A stretch of 64,000 bases of DNA from Sphaerolaimus hirsutus (taxonomy: Eukaryota; Nematoda; Chromadorea; Monhysterida; Sphaerolaimidae): contig OZ038451.1 in the NCBI GenBank assembly GCA_964036195.1, positions 31,079,927 through 31,143,926 of the forward strand, read 5' to 3'. Made by a program: the position numbers and the translations under genes. The first letter of the stretch is position 1. Every line of letters starts with the position of its first letter. The notes under the pieces were generated by a model. That model was not told the origin of the DNA. It was given only the letters and a program-made list of their open reading frames with translations, and did no database searches. Positions 1 through 11,787 of the stretch are shown one piece after another.

Positions 1-112
1 AATAGCTTTTGGCTTTTTGAACGTGACAAAATGAATATAAGGCATACCTCTAATATAAGACACAGCTAGGTGCATGCCAAAACGCATAAAATCATAAAAA
101 CCGTCGCCAAAC

Positions 113-222
113 ATGGCGGACAACGACAAAAATTGTGCCGAAGGCTGCCCAGACAACGGTGTGCAACTTCGGTTTGTTACATTCCAGTTTGATAAAATGA
201 CTTGCGTTGTTGTTCACTTTTG
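113..222 (+). CDS. Possible first coding exon (MADNDKNCAEGC...)
   Basis: An ATG in a good initiation context (CAAACATGG) opens 36 codons without a stop and ends at a good donor, TTTTG|GTAGGT, at 222/223. The peptide contains spaced cysteines and is unlike the low-complexity repeats around it. A possible acceptor, CCTTTCAG, lies near 511, but joining there reaches a stop after seven codons, so the true downstream exon is unknown. I do not recognise the product. It may be chance. Confidence 0.25.
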
Positions 223-1280
223 GTAGGTATTTTATGAATCATCAGTTTCATAACACTTTGAAAAGTTTGAAACTTTGAAAAAAATGACTGAAAGATTTGT
301 CGAAAGAAATCCAAGCACGGTCTCCAATAGAAGATCGTCTCCAATAGAAGGGCAGGTAAAAAAGTTCATGAAAAAGTAGAAAGGTGTAAGAGCGTTTTTA
401 CGATGGGAAAGACACCACCCCACAAAATTTTAGACAACCAAATGCAATAATAATTCACGGAACGTAAACTGTTAGGTGTTTTGTAAATTAAATTTAAATA
501 AATCCTTTCAGGTATTTTGGCGGTTTTTTGTAGCCTACGGGGCCTGCGCGGCATGCGCGGCCATGCAGTGGGCTGTGCAGTACCCCGGCAGAGCACTGCA
601 TCGCAAGATCGATGCCGCTACATTGGCAGACCGAGTTCTCCATGTTTATAGCGGTTGTAGTGCCCTGCACATTTTTGTTCCGTTATCCCCCATTTAATTG
701 TTATTTTCTGTGTGCCAATTCTATTTAGGTAAAGTCAGCTAAGTTATGTCTAGCCCAAATGTAAACTACATTCCACGTGGCACAAGGTGAGAGGGGAATT
801 TCACATTTTTCACTTTGAAATGCCGCGGCGCGACGTGCAAACGCCTTTGAGGTCGCCGGCACACTGTTGTGACTTTTCTGGGCGGTCTAATGCGCATTCC
901 ACCCTTTACTTATCTTTGGGCAGAGGCGGAGACTGACGACTGATAGGTAGGTGGCGACTGGAAGCCAGGAACAATGAATTTCACTCAAAAAATACCAAAA
1001 CAATTACTGTTCCGAGTTCCTCCCCATGTTGACTAGATTGTCGTGCGTCATCTAGTATCGGTGGGTGGTAGGAACAGCTTCTGATAACGCCCCAAGTGAC
1101 AAGTCGCAGTCTAAAAAATACTTTTCCGCCGCCCCAGCATAAAAATCCCATCGCGCTCGGAAGGGTGTGGCCATCGGGCTGAAACCTTTCTCACAGGCGC
1201 TAGCTGACCGGATAGTCACAATAGTGGGTCGCGAGATTGGAGGTGATAAGCATTTCGTGCCCGCGAGCATTCTGTTAGCT
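223..1280. other. Rest of contig 1, no recognised gene
   Basis: Around 300-405 there are two CCAATAGAA units resembling the body of a family I element, without clear ends. A GC-rich patch at 535-660 has no sustained reading frame. Nothing else is recognisable up to the gap. Confidence 0.4.
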
Positions 1281-1480
1281 NNNNNNNNNNNNNNNNNNNN
1301 NNNNNNNNNNNNNNNNNNNNNNNNNNNNNNNNNNNNNNNNNNNNNNNNNNNNNNNNNNNNNNNNNNNNNNNNNNNNNNNNNNNNNNNNNNNNNNNNNNNN
1401 NNNNNNNNNNNNNNNNNNNNNNNNNNNNNNNNNNNNNNNNNNNNNNNNNNNNNNNNNNNNNNNNNNNNNNNNNNNNNNNN
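1281..1480. other. Assembly gap (200 N)
   Basis: Exactly 200 N, the same length as the two other gaps in the window, so a placeholder rather than a measured distance. It cuts the left end off the family A element that follows. Confidence 0.99.
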
Positions 1481-2109
1481 GGAAACGGAAATGGAAAAAA
1501 ATTTTCAGCGGCCGGAAAACGGAACGGAAAACGGAAAAAAATTTGCACTTGGCGGAAAACGGAAACGGAAACGGAAAAAACTTTTCCGCGGCCGGAAAAC
1601 GGAAAAAGAGGCCGGAAAAACGGAAACGGAAAAATCAAATTTGCAGGGAAATGGAAAAACTCACTGAAATTTTGCTGGAAAACGGGTAAAATTTGCTGAA
1701 ATTTTGCTGGAAGTGGAAAAAATTTGCAGTAATCTTGCTGGAAACAAAAAATTTTTCACAGCATTGACAATCTGCATGAATTTTTACCAGTTTGGCTGAT
1801 CAGAAAACAGAAAGTTGAGCCAGAAAAAGGTAAAATGAGGCAGAAAAATGGAAAATTGAGGCGGAAAATGGAAAAAAAGTGGAAAAACTGGAAATTGAGG
1901 CGGAAAACGGAAAAAATGCGGAAAAACTGAAAATTTAGCCGGAAAACGGAAAATGAGCCGGAAAAACGGAAACGGAAAAAAAAGTTGCCGGAAAACGGAA
2001 CGGAAAACGGAAAAAAAATTTCAGCAGCCGGAAAACGGAACGGAAAACGGAAAAAATTTGCCTGCGGAAAACGGAAACGGAAAACGGAAAACGGAAATTT
2101 GACACCCTA
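1481..2109. mobile_element. Family A (CGGAAAA) element, left end lost in gap
   Basis: A long run of degenerate CGGAAAACGGAAA repeats ends in TTTGACACCCTA, the inverted form of the family's terminal TAGGGTGTCAAA. The body closely resembles the complete copy at 27581-28242, including the non-repetitive middle near 1740-1830. The opposite terminus and target duplication lie in the preceding gap. Confidence 0.85.
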
Positions 2110-2572
2110 ATATTGACCAGAAAAAAAGTGGAAAAAAAATATTTTCAGCAACAAGGGTGGCCTGAGGGGGTGCCACTGTGGTTATATATAGTATATACTT
2201 TGGGGCACCCTCACACTAAGTGACAGCCTGATGGCTTGCTTGTGTGATTTTTAAAATGTTATTTTGTGAATTTTCCATTTATATTGTCCACCAGTTTATT
2301 TAGCCCAAGGGAATTTACTAAATGGCTCTGCGCACACTAGTTTTCACACTAAACTTCAAAAACTCATAAATAAGCTTAAGATGTTTTTGAGTTTTCCACA
2401 ATGGGTCATTTTTATCTCCGTCAACTCTGGTTGACATTGTAGAAAATTGTAGAAAACTGAAATGCGTATTAAGCTGATTTGTGACTTTTCGGAATTTCGT
2501 GTGAAAACAAGTGTGCGCAGGCACAATATTTGGCGAGCAAAATTTTCTGTGCGAAGCGAGCATAACCCGCAC

Positions 2573-3423
2573 GAGAGTATAGCGATCGGTAACCTTCCCA
2601 ATCGGTAAGCTCTCGATCGGTAAGCCAAAGTATGTCGATCGGTAAGCCAAAGTATGTCGATCGGTAAGCCAAAGTGTGTCAATGGGTAAGCCACACGAAG
2701 TCTAACAAAGTATCTCGATTGGTAACCCATGGTATATCGATTGTAAAGCCAATGTCTCGATCAGTAAGCCGCAATACAAACGTACCACACGCATACATAA
2801 ATACATACGTATGGAGTAATTAGATGCGGCGGCAAGAAAGTAGACTTTTCGGCGATGTGTCCACACGCACATGTGGACACTCTGGATGGAGAAATGAAGT
2901 GGATCAAGGATATTTCGGTCTTACAAAGGGATGTAGGGAAACAGGCGTGGGGACATCTAATGCATAAAAAAGCATGTTTGTTATTCATTTGTTATTCAAT
3001 AGCTCGTTGCATCATTTTTATTGTGTTTCGCATTTGTTACATATTTTTGTTGAATCTATTCTATTTAATCTATTTACCCCCCCATTTCAGCAGCTATGGC
3101 TGCCGCAACTTATTAATAATGCTTATGTACATTGGCGCCGCATATTTTTACTTCTTTCTTCGCAGTTTGTACATTTGATGAAAGGCGCCCAGTCATAATT
3201 GCCTCATGTATTGTTTGCACATATTTACCTCAGTAATTATTCCATGTATTACACATATGTACGCTCGCGGCTTACCAATCGAGATAGTCGGGTTAACAAT
3301 CGATACACTGTGGCTTACCGATCGAGTCAAAAATAAAAATTGCCTGCGGCTTACCCATCGACACACTTTGGCTTACCGATCGAGAGCTTACCGATCGGGA
3401 AGGTTACCGATCGGGATTCCCTC
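2573..3423. mobile_element. Inverted-repeat element with GATCGGTAAGCC arrays
   Basis: Both ends carry arrays of a roughly 22-bp unit containing TCGATCGGTAAGCCAAAG, in opposite orientations (about 2580-2770 and 3270-3420). Termini GAGAGTATAGCGATCGGTAA and GAGGGAATCCCGATCGGTAA are inverted repeats. TAACCCGCAC stands immediately outside both ends (2563-2572 and 3424-3433), a 9-10 bp target duplication that would suit a MULE-like element. The unique middle codes for nothing recognisable, so this is a non-autonomous element. Confidence 0.8.
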
Positions 3424-3433
3424 TAACCCGCAC

Positions 3434-4289
3434 TTGCACTCGCAGAGAGCACAGCTGCAGGGTGCACCAGTTGCAAGCCGTGGCCGCGGCTCACTGTGCA
3501 ATCGAAGGGAACACACTGCTCACCGATTACCAACGAATGATCACGGGCAAAGTGCTCGAATTGCTGGAACACCTGCAACTGGTGCCAGTCCCGCACCCTG
3601 TTTTTGCCCTGCAAAAGGTCTAATGGCTTGCAAAGCATCACAGTCATTGGAAATGCCCTGCGGCATTTTGCCTGACTTTCGACTGCAGGGCATTAGACAT
3701 TTCGCAGGGCATTTTACAGGGTCTCGGACTGCCCCAGGGGTGCGTGCTGCCGGACGCGTGCACCGACTCAGGCCCGCGCGGGGGAGGCATCTTTGCACTT
3801 TTCATTGATTTCACTCTGATTACGAATGGCTTGCTTCAAAGCATGCTGCCGTTCGACCTGTAATGTGGCTGTTCTGTGACAATGAATACATCGTAAATGA
3901 AGTTATAAATACAAAGATTTCGACAGCAACTGTGCTTTACGGCTCCCACTCCCTCACCCGTTGAAATGTTTGTCAACACGCTTCGGTTGGATAACAAATC
4001 ATCTAGGTAGGCGCCAGGAACCCCCCCCCCCTCAATAACTCCCCCCTGTAAACTTACTTAGGAAAAAATAGCTCCCCCCTTGAATAACTCCCCCATCTCT
4101 TAGGTGTTGGAAAAAGTCCAGGTATAAAAAACGTAAATATTGATGTATTTATGTATAGGCATGTTCATCAAAAGTAGGCATTTTTGCAGTTGATGCACAC
4201 AAGCATTGATTTCATTGCATGAATTACGGTATTTCTATTCTGGCTTACACGTTTATGCAACCTACTTAACTACATTCAGATGATATGTT
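3434..4289. other. Gene-free stretch with a family K-like palindrome
   Basis: At about 3590-3725, CCCTGCAAAAGGTC and GCAGGGCATTTTACAGGGTC form a degenerate inverted repeat of the family K type. At 4020-4100 there are C-runs with CCCCTTGAATAACTCCCCC, a relative of the family H body. No reading frame is convincing. This part of contig 2 has no partner in contig 3 because contig 3 ends first. Confidence 0.45.
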
Positions 4290-5081
4290 CAACGATGGCA
4301 AAAACACACATATTAAATACGGAAACTCATTGAGTTTCCGTGTTTTTGTTTAACACAGAAACACGGAAACTCAACAATTTTGAAAAACACGGAAACTCAA
4401 ATGAGTTCTTTTTTGGAGAACACAGAAACACGGAAACACAGAAAATACGGAAATGTTTTTTGAGTTTTTTATCCAAGCAATAGAAGGCATAAGATTTGAA
4501 CTGAACAATGTGTGTATGTGCATACATAAGGTATGCATGTATGTATAGTGTGTTAATATGTACATGGTATCCAAGTTTAACCATGAAATAATTATCCAAA
4601 AAATAATGGTGTCCACATCTCCTGGTGGTTTCAGCAATATTAGGCACTGTGATCAAAGTGTTGAGGAGTGTCCATCAAAGTCTGCTAGCTCACACAATTG
4701 AGCTGAGGGCTCCTCACCTCCCAAGCTGTCAAAGGTATTGGTCACCAATTTGGAACTACCTCCAGTGAACTAATGAAAATTTTCCAATACAGGACAAAAC
4801 GTATGCAAAACCGATATTTGATAAGAAAACCACTGTTTCAACAGTAAAATGCTGTAAAATGCTACTTTTTGTAGGACAACTCGGGTTTTTACCAAAAAAA
4901 CTTGAGTTTTTATCAAAAAAACTTGAGTTTTTATCAAAAAACTTGAGTTTTTTCAAAAAACACAGAAATAAAACACAGAAACTCAAGTTTTTTTCGTGAA
5001 AAAACTCAAAACACAGATATTCATTTTTGAAAAACTTAAAATACAGAAAGTGTTTTTATTATGAGAACTCACCCATCGTTG
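4290..5081. mobile_element. Family G (CAACGATGG) element, complete
   Basis: Ends CAACGATGGCAAAAACAC and (inverted) CAACGATGGGTGAGTTCT are bounded by GATATGTT on both sides (4282-4289 and 5082-5089), a perfect 8-bp target duplication typical of hAT transposons. Subterminal regions are arrays built from GAGTTTCYGTGTTTT, many as short palindromes. No transposase frame is present. The right-arm counterpart is 45688-46431, truncated by a gap. Confidence 0.88.
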
Positions 5082-5089
5082 GATATGTT

Positions 5090-6148
5090 GATCATTCTTT
5101 TTACTCAACATTCCGACGAATAAAAAGCTCCCCCTCTAATAACTTCCCCCCCCTTAAAATAGTCCCCTCAAAAAATTCTGAGGAAAAAATAACTCCACCA
5201 GCGACTTATTCAAGGATACAGTAAGCATAAATTTTTTTAGAAAGTGCTCTCACTGGTTAGCATAAGAAAACAGCAGTGTTCACTTTTAGATGAATAAATA
5301 AATCATTTTCATGCATTATTTAAAAATTTTATTGCCATTTATGAAATATTTCAGACTGTAAAAATTAGCACTTTGAAGTTGCCAGGGGGTTTTCTCAGTG
5401 TTAATGTTTTGCTGGCTGAGCAATGTGACACTGCTGTTTACATGCATAAATGGACAAGCAGCAAAGTCAAACCAGTTGCATTTGTGTCCTGCTGGTTAAT
5501 TTCCACTATGTTGTCCTTTGAACAAAAAAATGTGTAAAACTAAAGAATACCGCAGATACTGATAAAACGTTGGAGTGAATCCAGCTAGTTTTTACATTTG
5601 ACATATTTTGTACATTCAGTGCATAACTCAACTGCATGTGCGCAGTTGTTGTTTCTACAGTCTTGTTGTTTTTTCTTGCTTTCTCAAAAGCATAAAACAG
5701 GGCGATCTGGAAAAAATACACTTTCTGTACCCAGGTATTTTGCCCAGGAAAGCGTAACAAAGCGTAAGGGTATTTTGTGAAATCAACAGTGTAAGTGATA
5801 ATTTAAATACCCAAATACCAGTGTATTTTGGGTAAGTGTAAATACACTTTCACAACTCTGGATTCCTGCAGCACAACCATTGGCAGTGGTGCAACAACTG
5901 TGCCCGCATACATCACTGGTTCACACTTGCCCACTGCCTTTATGTGAATAGCATTATTTATTCACTAGGTGCCATGGCAAGGCAGCGATGACCAATGGTC
6001 ACAAGTCACTGAATACTGCTCAAATATCTCATCTCTATTCTATGCTACAAGATAAATGGGTTCAGTAGTCCATTTTGTGTACTTTGGTGGTAGCGTCAAT
6101 GTAACCTGTAAGTGAGTCTCCCGAGTGTGTGGGTAATGAATGGTCGTA
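5090..6148. other. Gene-free stretch with family H- and E-like fragments
   Basis: At 5115-5215, C-runs with CTAATAACTTCCCCCC resemble the family H body; the counterpart is 45545-45660. At about 5700-5855, GTGTAAGTGTAAATACACTTTC repeats end in CACAACTCTG, a family E terminus, but the opposite end is not evident. The right-arm copy begins with CAGAGTTGTGAAAGTG near 44910. Nothing here is coding. Confidence 0.5.
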
Positions 6149-6263
6149 CCGTATTACCTCGAATTATCCCCCCTTGAATTACCCCCACCCCTCGAATTAA
6201 CCCCCACTCAACATGGGCTGGAGAAATAATAAACCCCCATGGGGGTATTTCGAGGTAATACGG
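6149..6263. mobile_element. Family H element, 115-bp short form
   Basis: Ends CCGTATTACCTCGAA and its inverse are flanked by TA on each side. The body is CGAATTA alternating with C-runs. The same site in the right arm (44249-44624) holds a 376-bp form, so the two differ by an internal deletion or expansion of about 260 bp. Confidence 0.85.
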
Positions 6264-6687
6264 TATATGGAAATGTTGCATGCGTGTGGCCGCCCTTCTA
6301 CAACTGACTTAGTTGCACCTGCCGTCGGGCACTACAGAAACGCCACAGCCGCAGTGCACTTTCAACCGAGAATAGAATTTTGCTATTCTTTTCGCTCAAT
6401 TTTATCTTGCACACAAATAAATATTTCGTAAATATAAAATATTTTATAAAATTCTGAAGCATATTTACGGTTGTAATCATAATGGTATAACAATACGACT
6501 AGGTACAGATGTATGCAAAATATAAATAGTGGCAAAAGCACAACCAAATTGACCATTGCACTTTGTGTCATACGCTAAGTGACTCTAATTACAGCTGCCA
6601 CGCTGAAACGCAGGTAATTTGCTCGTGATTTAGGCTGTAAAACAAATTTATTATGCCATTGCATGCGCTGTCTCGGTTTGTGTGCGA

Positions 6688-6897
6688 TAGTGATGGAAAA
6701 AAGCGCCAGGAATTTGGCGCCAAGCGCCAAAAGCGCCATGGCGCCGATCCGAACCCCATCGAGAAGCCCCAATTGCGCCAGAGACAATAGGCGCCAAGCG
6801 CCAGCGCCACACGTTTTGTTCCGGGCGCCAAGAAAAAATAGCTCCAAAAGCGCCGTGGCGCTTTTTCCGTTGGCGCTAGCTTTGCTTTCCGTCACTA
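6688..6897. mobile_element. Family B (GGCGCC) element
   Basis: Ends TAGTGATGGAAAA and (inverted) TAGTGACGGAAAGC enclose dense GGCGCCAAGCGCCAAAAGCGCC palindromic units. Flanking 8-mers do not match well, so the target duplication is eroded. The right-arm counterpart, 43497-43824, is 118 bp longer because an internal unit is tandemly duplicated there. Confidence 0.75.
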
Positions 6898-7917
6898 CGT
6901 GGGAGCGTCAGATATGATTAGCTCAAGCACGCAGCTGCTTCATTTGCTTGATGGCTTTGTTACGCATTTCCCAAAGCAAGCCCCTCCCCCTGCCGTACAC
7001 AATTAAATATGATAATATTTCATCATATTAGGCCTTTATGTTGTGAATTTTTAATTAGGAAAATCTTTTAAAACTTTGTGTGCTTCGCGAGCAGTTTAAA
7101 TGGATAGATTGATAGTGGATAGATGTTGATTCACAAAGATTCCAGCAAAGTGTGGATAGATTTTTATTTAATAGAATATGGTTCATAAAATTGTAGCTAG
7201 CTTGGTTATATTTAGTTCTGTATAAGCGCCATGGCGCCGGGCGCTAGCGCCATGGTGCTTTTGGCACTTGGCGCCATGTTCATGAAAAGTGCCATGGCGT
7301 TTTTGGCGGTTGGCGCTATTTTTACCCGCCGCCAGGACCAAGATGCCTGAGGCTGGCGCTTGTAGCTGGCGTCAAAGGAAAAAGTGCAATGGCTATTAAT
7401 ACCATTAATTTATTGAACCAGCTCGCAGGGGGGTTTATTTTTTTTCCCAGCTCGAAAACACCTGAGGGTATTTGGAGGGGGGTTTGTCAAGGGGGGGGTA
7501 TTTCGAGGAAAGACGGTACTTGCGAAAAATTCGTGAAAAGCAGTAGGCAATTTTTACATTCGGCTGCCCCGCCCCCAAATTGTCATCATAAATATAAATA
7601 TTTAGTGAGATGCATGAAGCCGGCGCAAACACAATGAAACACATCGGAAATAAGCATGGGCCAGTCGCTTTGCTTGTATTCCACTGATCCACTGCGCTGC
7701 GGCAGGTGCCCCCCCCCCCCAACGCTGCCCTGTACGTGGATCACGCCCCACTGACTTCAATACATTCAGTTACACGGACACACCCCTTTGTAGCGTCGCA
7801 CCATTCAATAGGTCACTGGCCCACTGTGAAATGACCAATGGCTATTTATTATACTTAGCTACATGTATACACACGGTGCTTTTAAGAATTCGGTTACGAT
7901 ACAATTACGGTCGCGTG
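6898..7917. other. Gene-free stretch with family B and H fragments
   Basis: At 7225-7375 there is a second cluster of GGCGCCATGGCGC palindromes with no clear ends (counterpart about 43020-43165). At 7430-7535, G-runs end in GAGGAAAGACGGTA, a family H terminus whose partner is missing. A C-run of 10 at 7711-7720 differs in length from its counterpart. No coding frame is supported. Confidence 0.5.
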
Positions 7918-9052
7918 TAGGGTGTCAAAAAAATTTTTTACGGAAAACGGAAAGGTAAAAATTTTTAACTTTAACTTTTTACTTTTAACGGAAAGGTAAA
8001 AAAAATTATCGGCCGGAAAACGGAAAGGTAAAAAAATTGCACTCAGCGGAAAACGGAAAACGGAAAGGTATTAAAAAATTATTGGCCGGAAAACGGAAAC
8101 ATGAAATGCCGGAAAACGATCACGGAAAACGAAATTTTCACAGAAACGGAAAAAATAAAGTGAAATTTGCATCGATGTGGCCACACAAGCTAGTTTTCAA
8201 CCAAAATTTTGAAAACTTGTAAATCTGCATTGAGTGCATTTGAGTTTTCTAGAATGAGGTGCCCATCATCTACAGTTGACGGAGAGTAAAAATGACTCAT
8301 CCTAGAAAACTCAATGCGTTCAATGCTGATTTAAGAGTTTTCAAAAAGGAACATTGAAAACTAGCTTGTGTGGCCACAATATGGACAAATTTGCAGGAGG
8401 AAAACCTGCATGCAAGTTTGCCTTTTGGCTTTGATTGTGGTAGCTGTACATTCTGCAACTATAAATCATGCCAGTAACTTCACTTGTAGTTCAAGCTTAA
8501 CTGAACTAACAAAAATCATCAAAAGGTAGCAAAAGTACACTACAACAACAATAAGAATTTAGCAAAAGTGAACTTTGATGTATCTGAACAGTAAAAAGTA
8601 TACTCAGCAGACTGCAAAGTATGTGTCCAAAATTACTTTGTGTTTTTTACATATTTGATACTGATAAAAATTATGAACGACACAAGAACCTGGTAGTTAA
8701 AAACACCATAGAAAAAAAAATAAATACAGATTAGGAAAAGAATCGAAGAATGCCAGAAAACTGAAAATCGAGCCAGAAAATGGAAAAATGGCCTGGAAAA
8801 ATGGAAATGGAACGGTAAAAAATTATCAGCCGGAAAATGGAAAAACGGGCCGGAAAAACGGAAACGGAAAGGTAAAAACTTTTCAGCTGCCGGAAAATGG
8901 AAAACGGAAAGGTAAAAAGGTTTCAGCTGCTGGAAAACGGAAAATGGAAAGGTAAAAAATTTTCAGCTGCCCGAAAACGGAAAACGGAAAGGTAAAAAAA
9001 TTTCCTGCGGAAAAGCGGAAACGGAAAACGGAAACGGAAATTTGACACCCTA
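7918..9052. mobile_element. Family A (CGGAAAA) element with a nested insertion
   Basis: Ends TAGGGTGTCAAAAAAA and TTTGACACCCTA enclose two arrays of CGGAAAAC / GGAAAGGTAAAAA repeats around a non-repetitive middle (about 8380-8740). Flanking 8-mers GTCGCGTG and GTTACATG are a decayed target duplication; the right-arm copy (41547-42481) retains CACGTGAC / CACGCGAC. The middle shares its outer parts with the contig 4 copy, which carries a reverse-transcriptase fragment where this one has about 220 bp of unrelated sequence. Confidence 0.85.
8176..8378. mobile_element. Nested element, TGTGGCCACACAAGCTAG ends
   Basis: Terminal inverted repeats TGTGGCCACACAAGCTAG, extending into GTTTTCAA, enclose about 200 bp. 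The right-arm family A copy lacks it (empty site near 42222), so it inserted after the two copies separated or segregates between haplotypes. A near-identical element sits at 26096-26297 in the right arm only. Confidence 0.8.
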
Positions 9053-9234
9053 GTTACATGTGTCAAAGGTGTAATTATATTGAAACGCTGTCCATTTTGC
9101 GGCCAGCTGAAATGCTCGCTGATGACCTATCTGGCGTGCACTGTATTTGTGTGCGCTGCGTTGATGCAGCGGTGCATTCGCATCAGCCAGCTGGAAAATC
9201 ATCAAATCAAGCAACTGATGGCTGCGCGGCCAGT

Positions 9235-9994
9235 CAGTGCTGTTAAAATACTGGTGTTTTTGGAAAACGTAAAGTAAACATAAATACCTTTTCAAATTTT
9301 GGAGTATAAATACTAAAATGTAAGGTATTTTTAAAATACCTGGGAAAACTTCAAATATAACGTAAACGTAAAAATTTCATTACATGCTTTCACTATTAAA
9401 AAAACAATGATTTACAACATTATTAAGTTTCCTCTAATCTCAATCAACATTATCTGCTTACATATTTTTATAGAATAATGGGATTAATATATTGAATTAG
9501 AATCAGAACCGGTCAACAATTGGCGTTGTTGTCAACTACTGTGTGTAGGTCCATTCCTGATTCCCGATTGTGGTGTGGTCCAAATGTGTGGTTGATTCCC
9601 GAGGAACCCATTTCTGCAAGTGGAGAACCAAAAAATATAAGTGAGATGTCATTCTGAGTTGAATGGCATGTAAAAAGCAAAAGAAAATTGAATATAAAAA
9701 AATTTAAAATTTAAAATTTAAAAAAAATTTAAGTGAGAAGTTAAATGGTAAAAACGTTAGTTTATAAGTTGAATGGGAAGTTAAAAGACAAATGGCAAGT
9801 CACAAGAGAACACTAAAAACGTTTTGTCGTTCGTACTTGCATTTCTATTCTCACTTATAAATTTTCTTTTCTTTTAACTTTTTACTTTTAACAAAACGTA
9901 ACGATATTTTTGGAAAGCGTAAACGTAAACGTAATTATAAATATCCAAATAACAGGATATTTTGGGTAAACGTACCTACGTTTTTGCAACACTG
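9235..9994. mobile_element. Family E-like element (CAGTGCTG...CAACACTG)
   Basis: Ends CAGTGCTGTTAAAATAC and (inverted) CAGTGTTGCAAAAACG contain GTAAACGTAAA repeats near both termini. Flanking 8-mers match only partly (CGGCCAGT and CTGGGAGT), consistent with age. The right-arm counterpart is 40450-41364. The middle includes an AT-rich stretch at 9650-9900 with no coding capacity. Confidence 0.6.
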
Positions 9995-10532
9995 CTGGGA
10001 GTACAGGGCCACGCCATTATTATTTCATACTGTACGCAATGTATGTCATTATCCCACTTTCAGCCATGGGGTGTGGCTTGACTCAAAGCTGTATTTAGCT
10101 CGCAATATTTGCTTGCACTGCCCCGATGACTGACACATCCCTTTTCCATTTTATTCTTTGACAACTCATTTCACCATAAGATACTATGTAACTATTGAAA
10201 CAGAACATCTGATACTAATCTACTGTTTTAGTTCATGATTTGTTATTTCCGCCTGCCGGTGTACTATTTACTATTTACATGCTACTCGCTGATGCATATT
10301 TCTAGAGGAAGCACTCCATCATAACGTTCATTAATGAAATCATAATCGTTTAAAAAAGAAAATACGTTTCCAGGAAAGAAAACCATTCGTCGCAACTCCG
10401 CCTTTTTCTTTTTTGCATTTTTCTTTTTTTGAAAATGCGTGCATGCTTGAAAGTATCCTGCTCGCCCGTTATTATCTAAGACATATGTAAGTAATTTTGG
10501 ACGAATACTTTGCGGTACGCCGAGTGTAGGTA

Positions 10533-10927
10533 CCGTATTTCCTCGAAATACCCCCCTCAAAATGGGCACTATGAATTAATACCCCCCCCCTCGAAATACC
10601 CCCCAAATTGGGTGTAAATAGAACGTACATGACAAAAGGTGCGTTTTGTGAACTGGCAATGCATAACACACGTTAAAAACAATGACTGTGTTACGTTAGA
10701 ACGTTGTCTATACCATGGACATACGTGTTTAAGTCTGTAGACTCTTATAAATATATGGTGGTTTTTGTCGCATTTTTCTATGTCTGCGTACGTTACAAAC
10801 GTTTCTAGCGAAAAAATAAACCCCCTCGAATTATCCCCCCCCCTCGAATTATCCCCCCCTCGAAATACCCCCTCAAAATTCTCATACTGAAAAAATAACC
10901 CCCCGGGGAGATTTCGAGGAAATACGG
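10533..10927. mobile_element. Family H (CCGTATTTCCTCGAA) element
   Basis: Terminal repeats CCGTATTTCCTCGAAATACC are flanked by TA on both sides. C-runs of 6-10 separated by TCGAATTA or TCGAAATA make up the ends; the middle is unique. The counterpart 39510-39909 is nearly the same length, differing mainly in homopolymer counts. Confidence 0.85.
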
Positions 10928-11556
10928 TACTCATTTTTTGTTTCATAGTGAAACTCGCAGCGCCCAGGTAGTTATCCGTATGAACTTCACTACCGGAATT
11001 TCAGACGTGTAAGCATTTTGCTTTATGATGAAGCTTCCGGCGTTTTGGCTCCATTAAAAATGAGCCACATTTGGTTAGTGCTCATTTTACCTGGCACTTT
11101 ATGTTTCCATGTTCGTTTGTGCAGACCTGCGTTTTATCTGCGTGCTATGGGCAGGGCTCCCTAAAGTGTTGCATAAATGCCCTGTCGCACGTGCTACCGT
11201 TTCTCTTTTTTTTAAAAGTTTTCTAAATAGTAAAAATTTCTAAATAAATACTGTTTCAATCATTCTAATTGCGGCGAAAATTAAACCAGTTCAGGACATA
11301 ATTATCTTTTGAAAAGCTAAATACATAGTTGTCATTAGGTATTTATTTTACTGCAATTTAGGTCCCCCCACCATTAAGTGCTGTGTCAAGTGACAAACTC
11401 TGGTGCAAGTGCAAGTGCAAGTGCAAGTTCAGACAACAGAAGTGTCAGAAGTTTCAAGTGCAAGTTCAGACAACAGAAGATGTGCTAAGATATTTGAGCA
11501 ACGCTTTTCTTGCTTCATTGCCCATTTCTCCCAAAGCAGAGATGGGGTGCATCTAC
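10928..11556. other. Gene-free stretch, GTGCAA hexamers at its end
   Basis: Unique-looking sequence at 10928-11370 has no supported gene. At 11402-11428 a short run of GTGCAA hexamers is followed by two copies of a roughly 38-bp unit containing CAAGTTCAGACAACAGAAG. The right-arm counterpart (about 37805-37860) has one copy. An insertion of two elements present in the right arm (37934-39104) is absent here, at about 11325. Confidence 0.5.
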
Positions 11557-11719
11557 CACGGTTGGGATACCGAACCGAACCGAACCGTGGTTCCAAGCAT
11601 ATTTTGACACCGATCACCGAGAACCGGAACCGATAATTTTGAGGAACCGAGAACCGATACCCGAACCGAAATATTTTGGACCGAAAACCGGAACCGAAAA
11701 TTTGAAATTCCCAACCCTA
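11557..11719. mobile_element. Family D (GGTTCGG) element
   Basis: The 163-bp body is CCGAACC / GAACCGA repeats with ends CACGGTTGGGA and (inverted) TAGGGTTGGGA. GCATCTAC stands at 11549-11556 and again at 11720-11727, a perfect 8-bp target duplication. The right-arm copy is 36812-36975. Confidence 0.88.
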
Positions 11720-11787
11720 GCATCTACTGCATGCGTGCACAAGTCGCGACCACAGGTCACGCGGCGCAGACGTCAGCCGCACCAACG

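Noticed and set aside
1167..1667. Open frames of 140-166 codons across 1281-1480
   Set aside because: They run through the N gap and a CGGAAAA repeat; no coding evidence.
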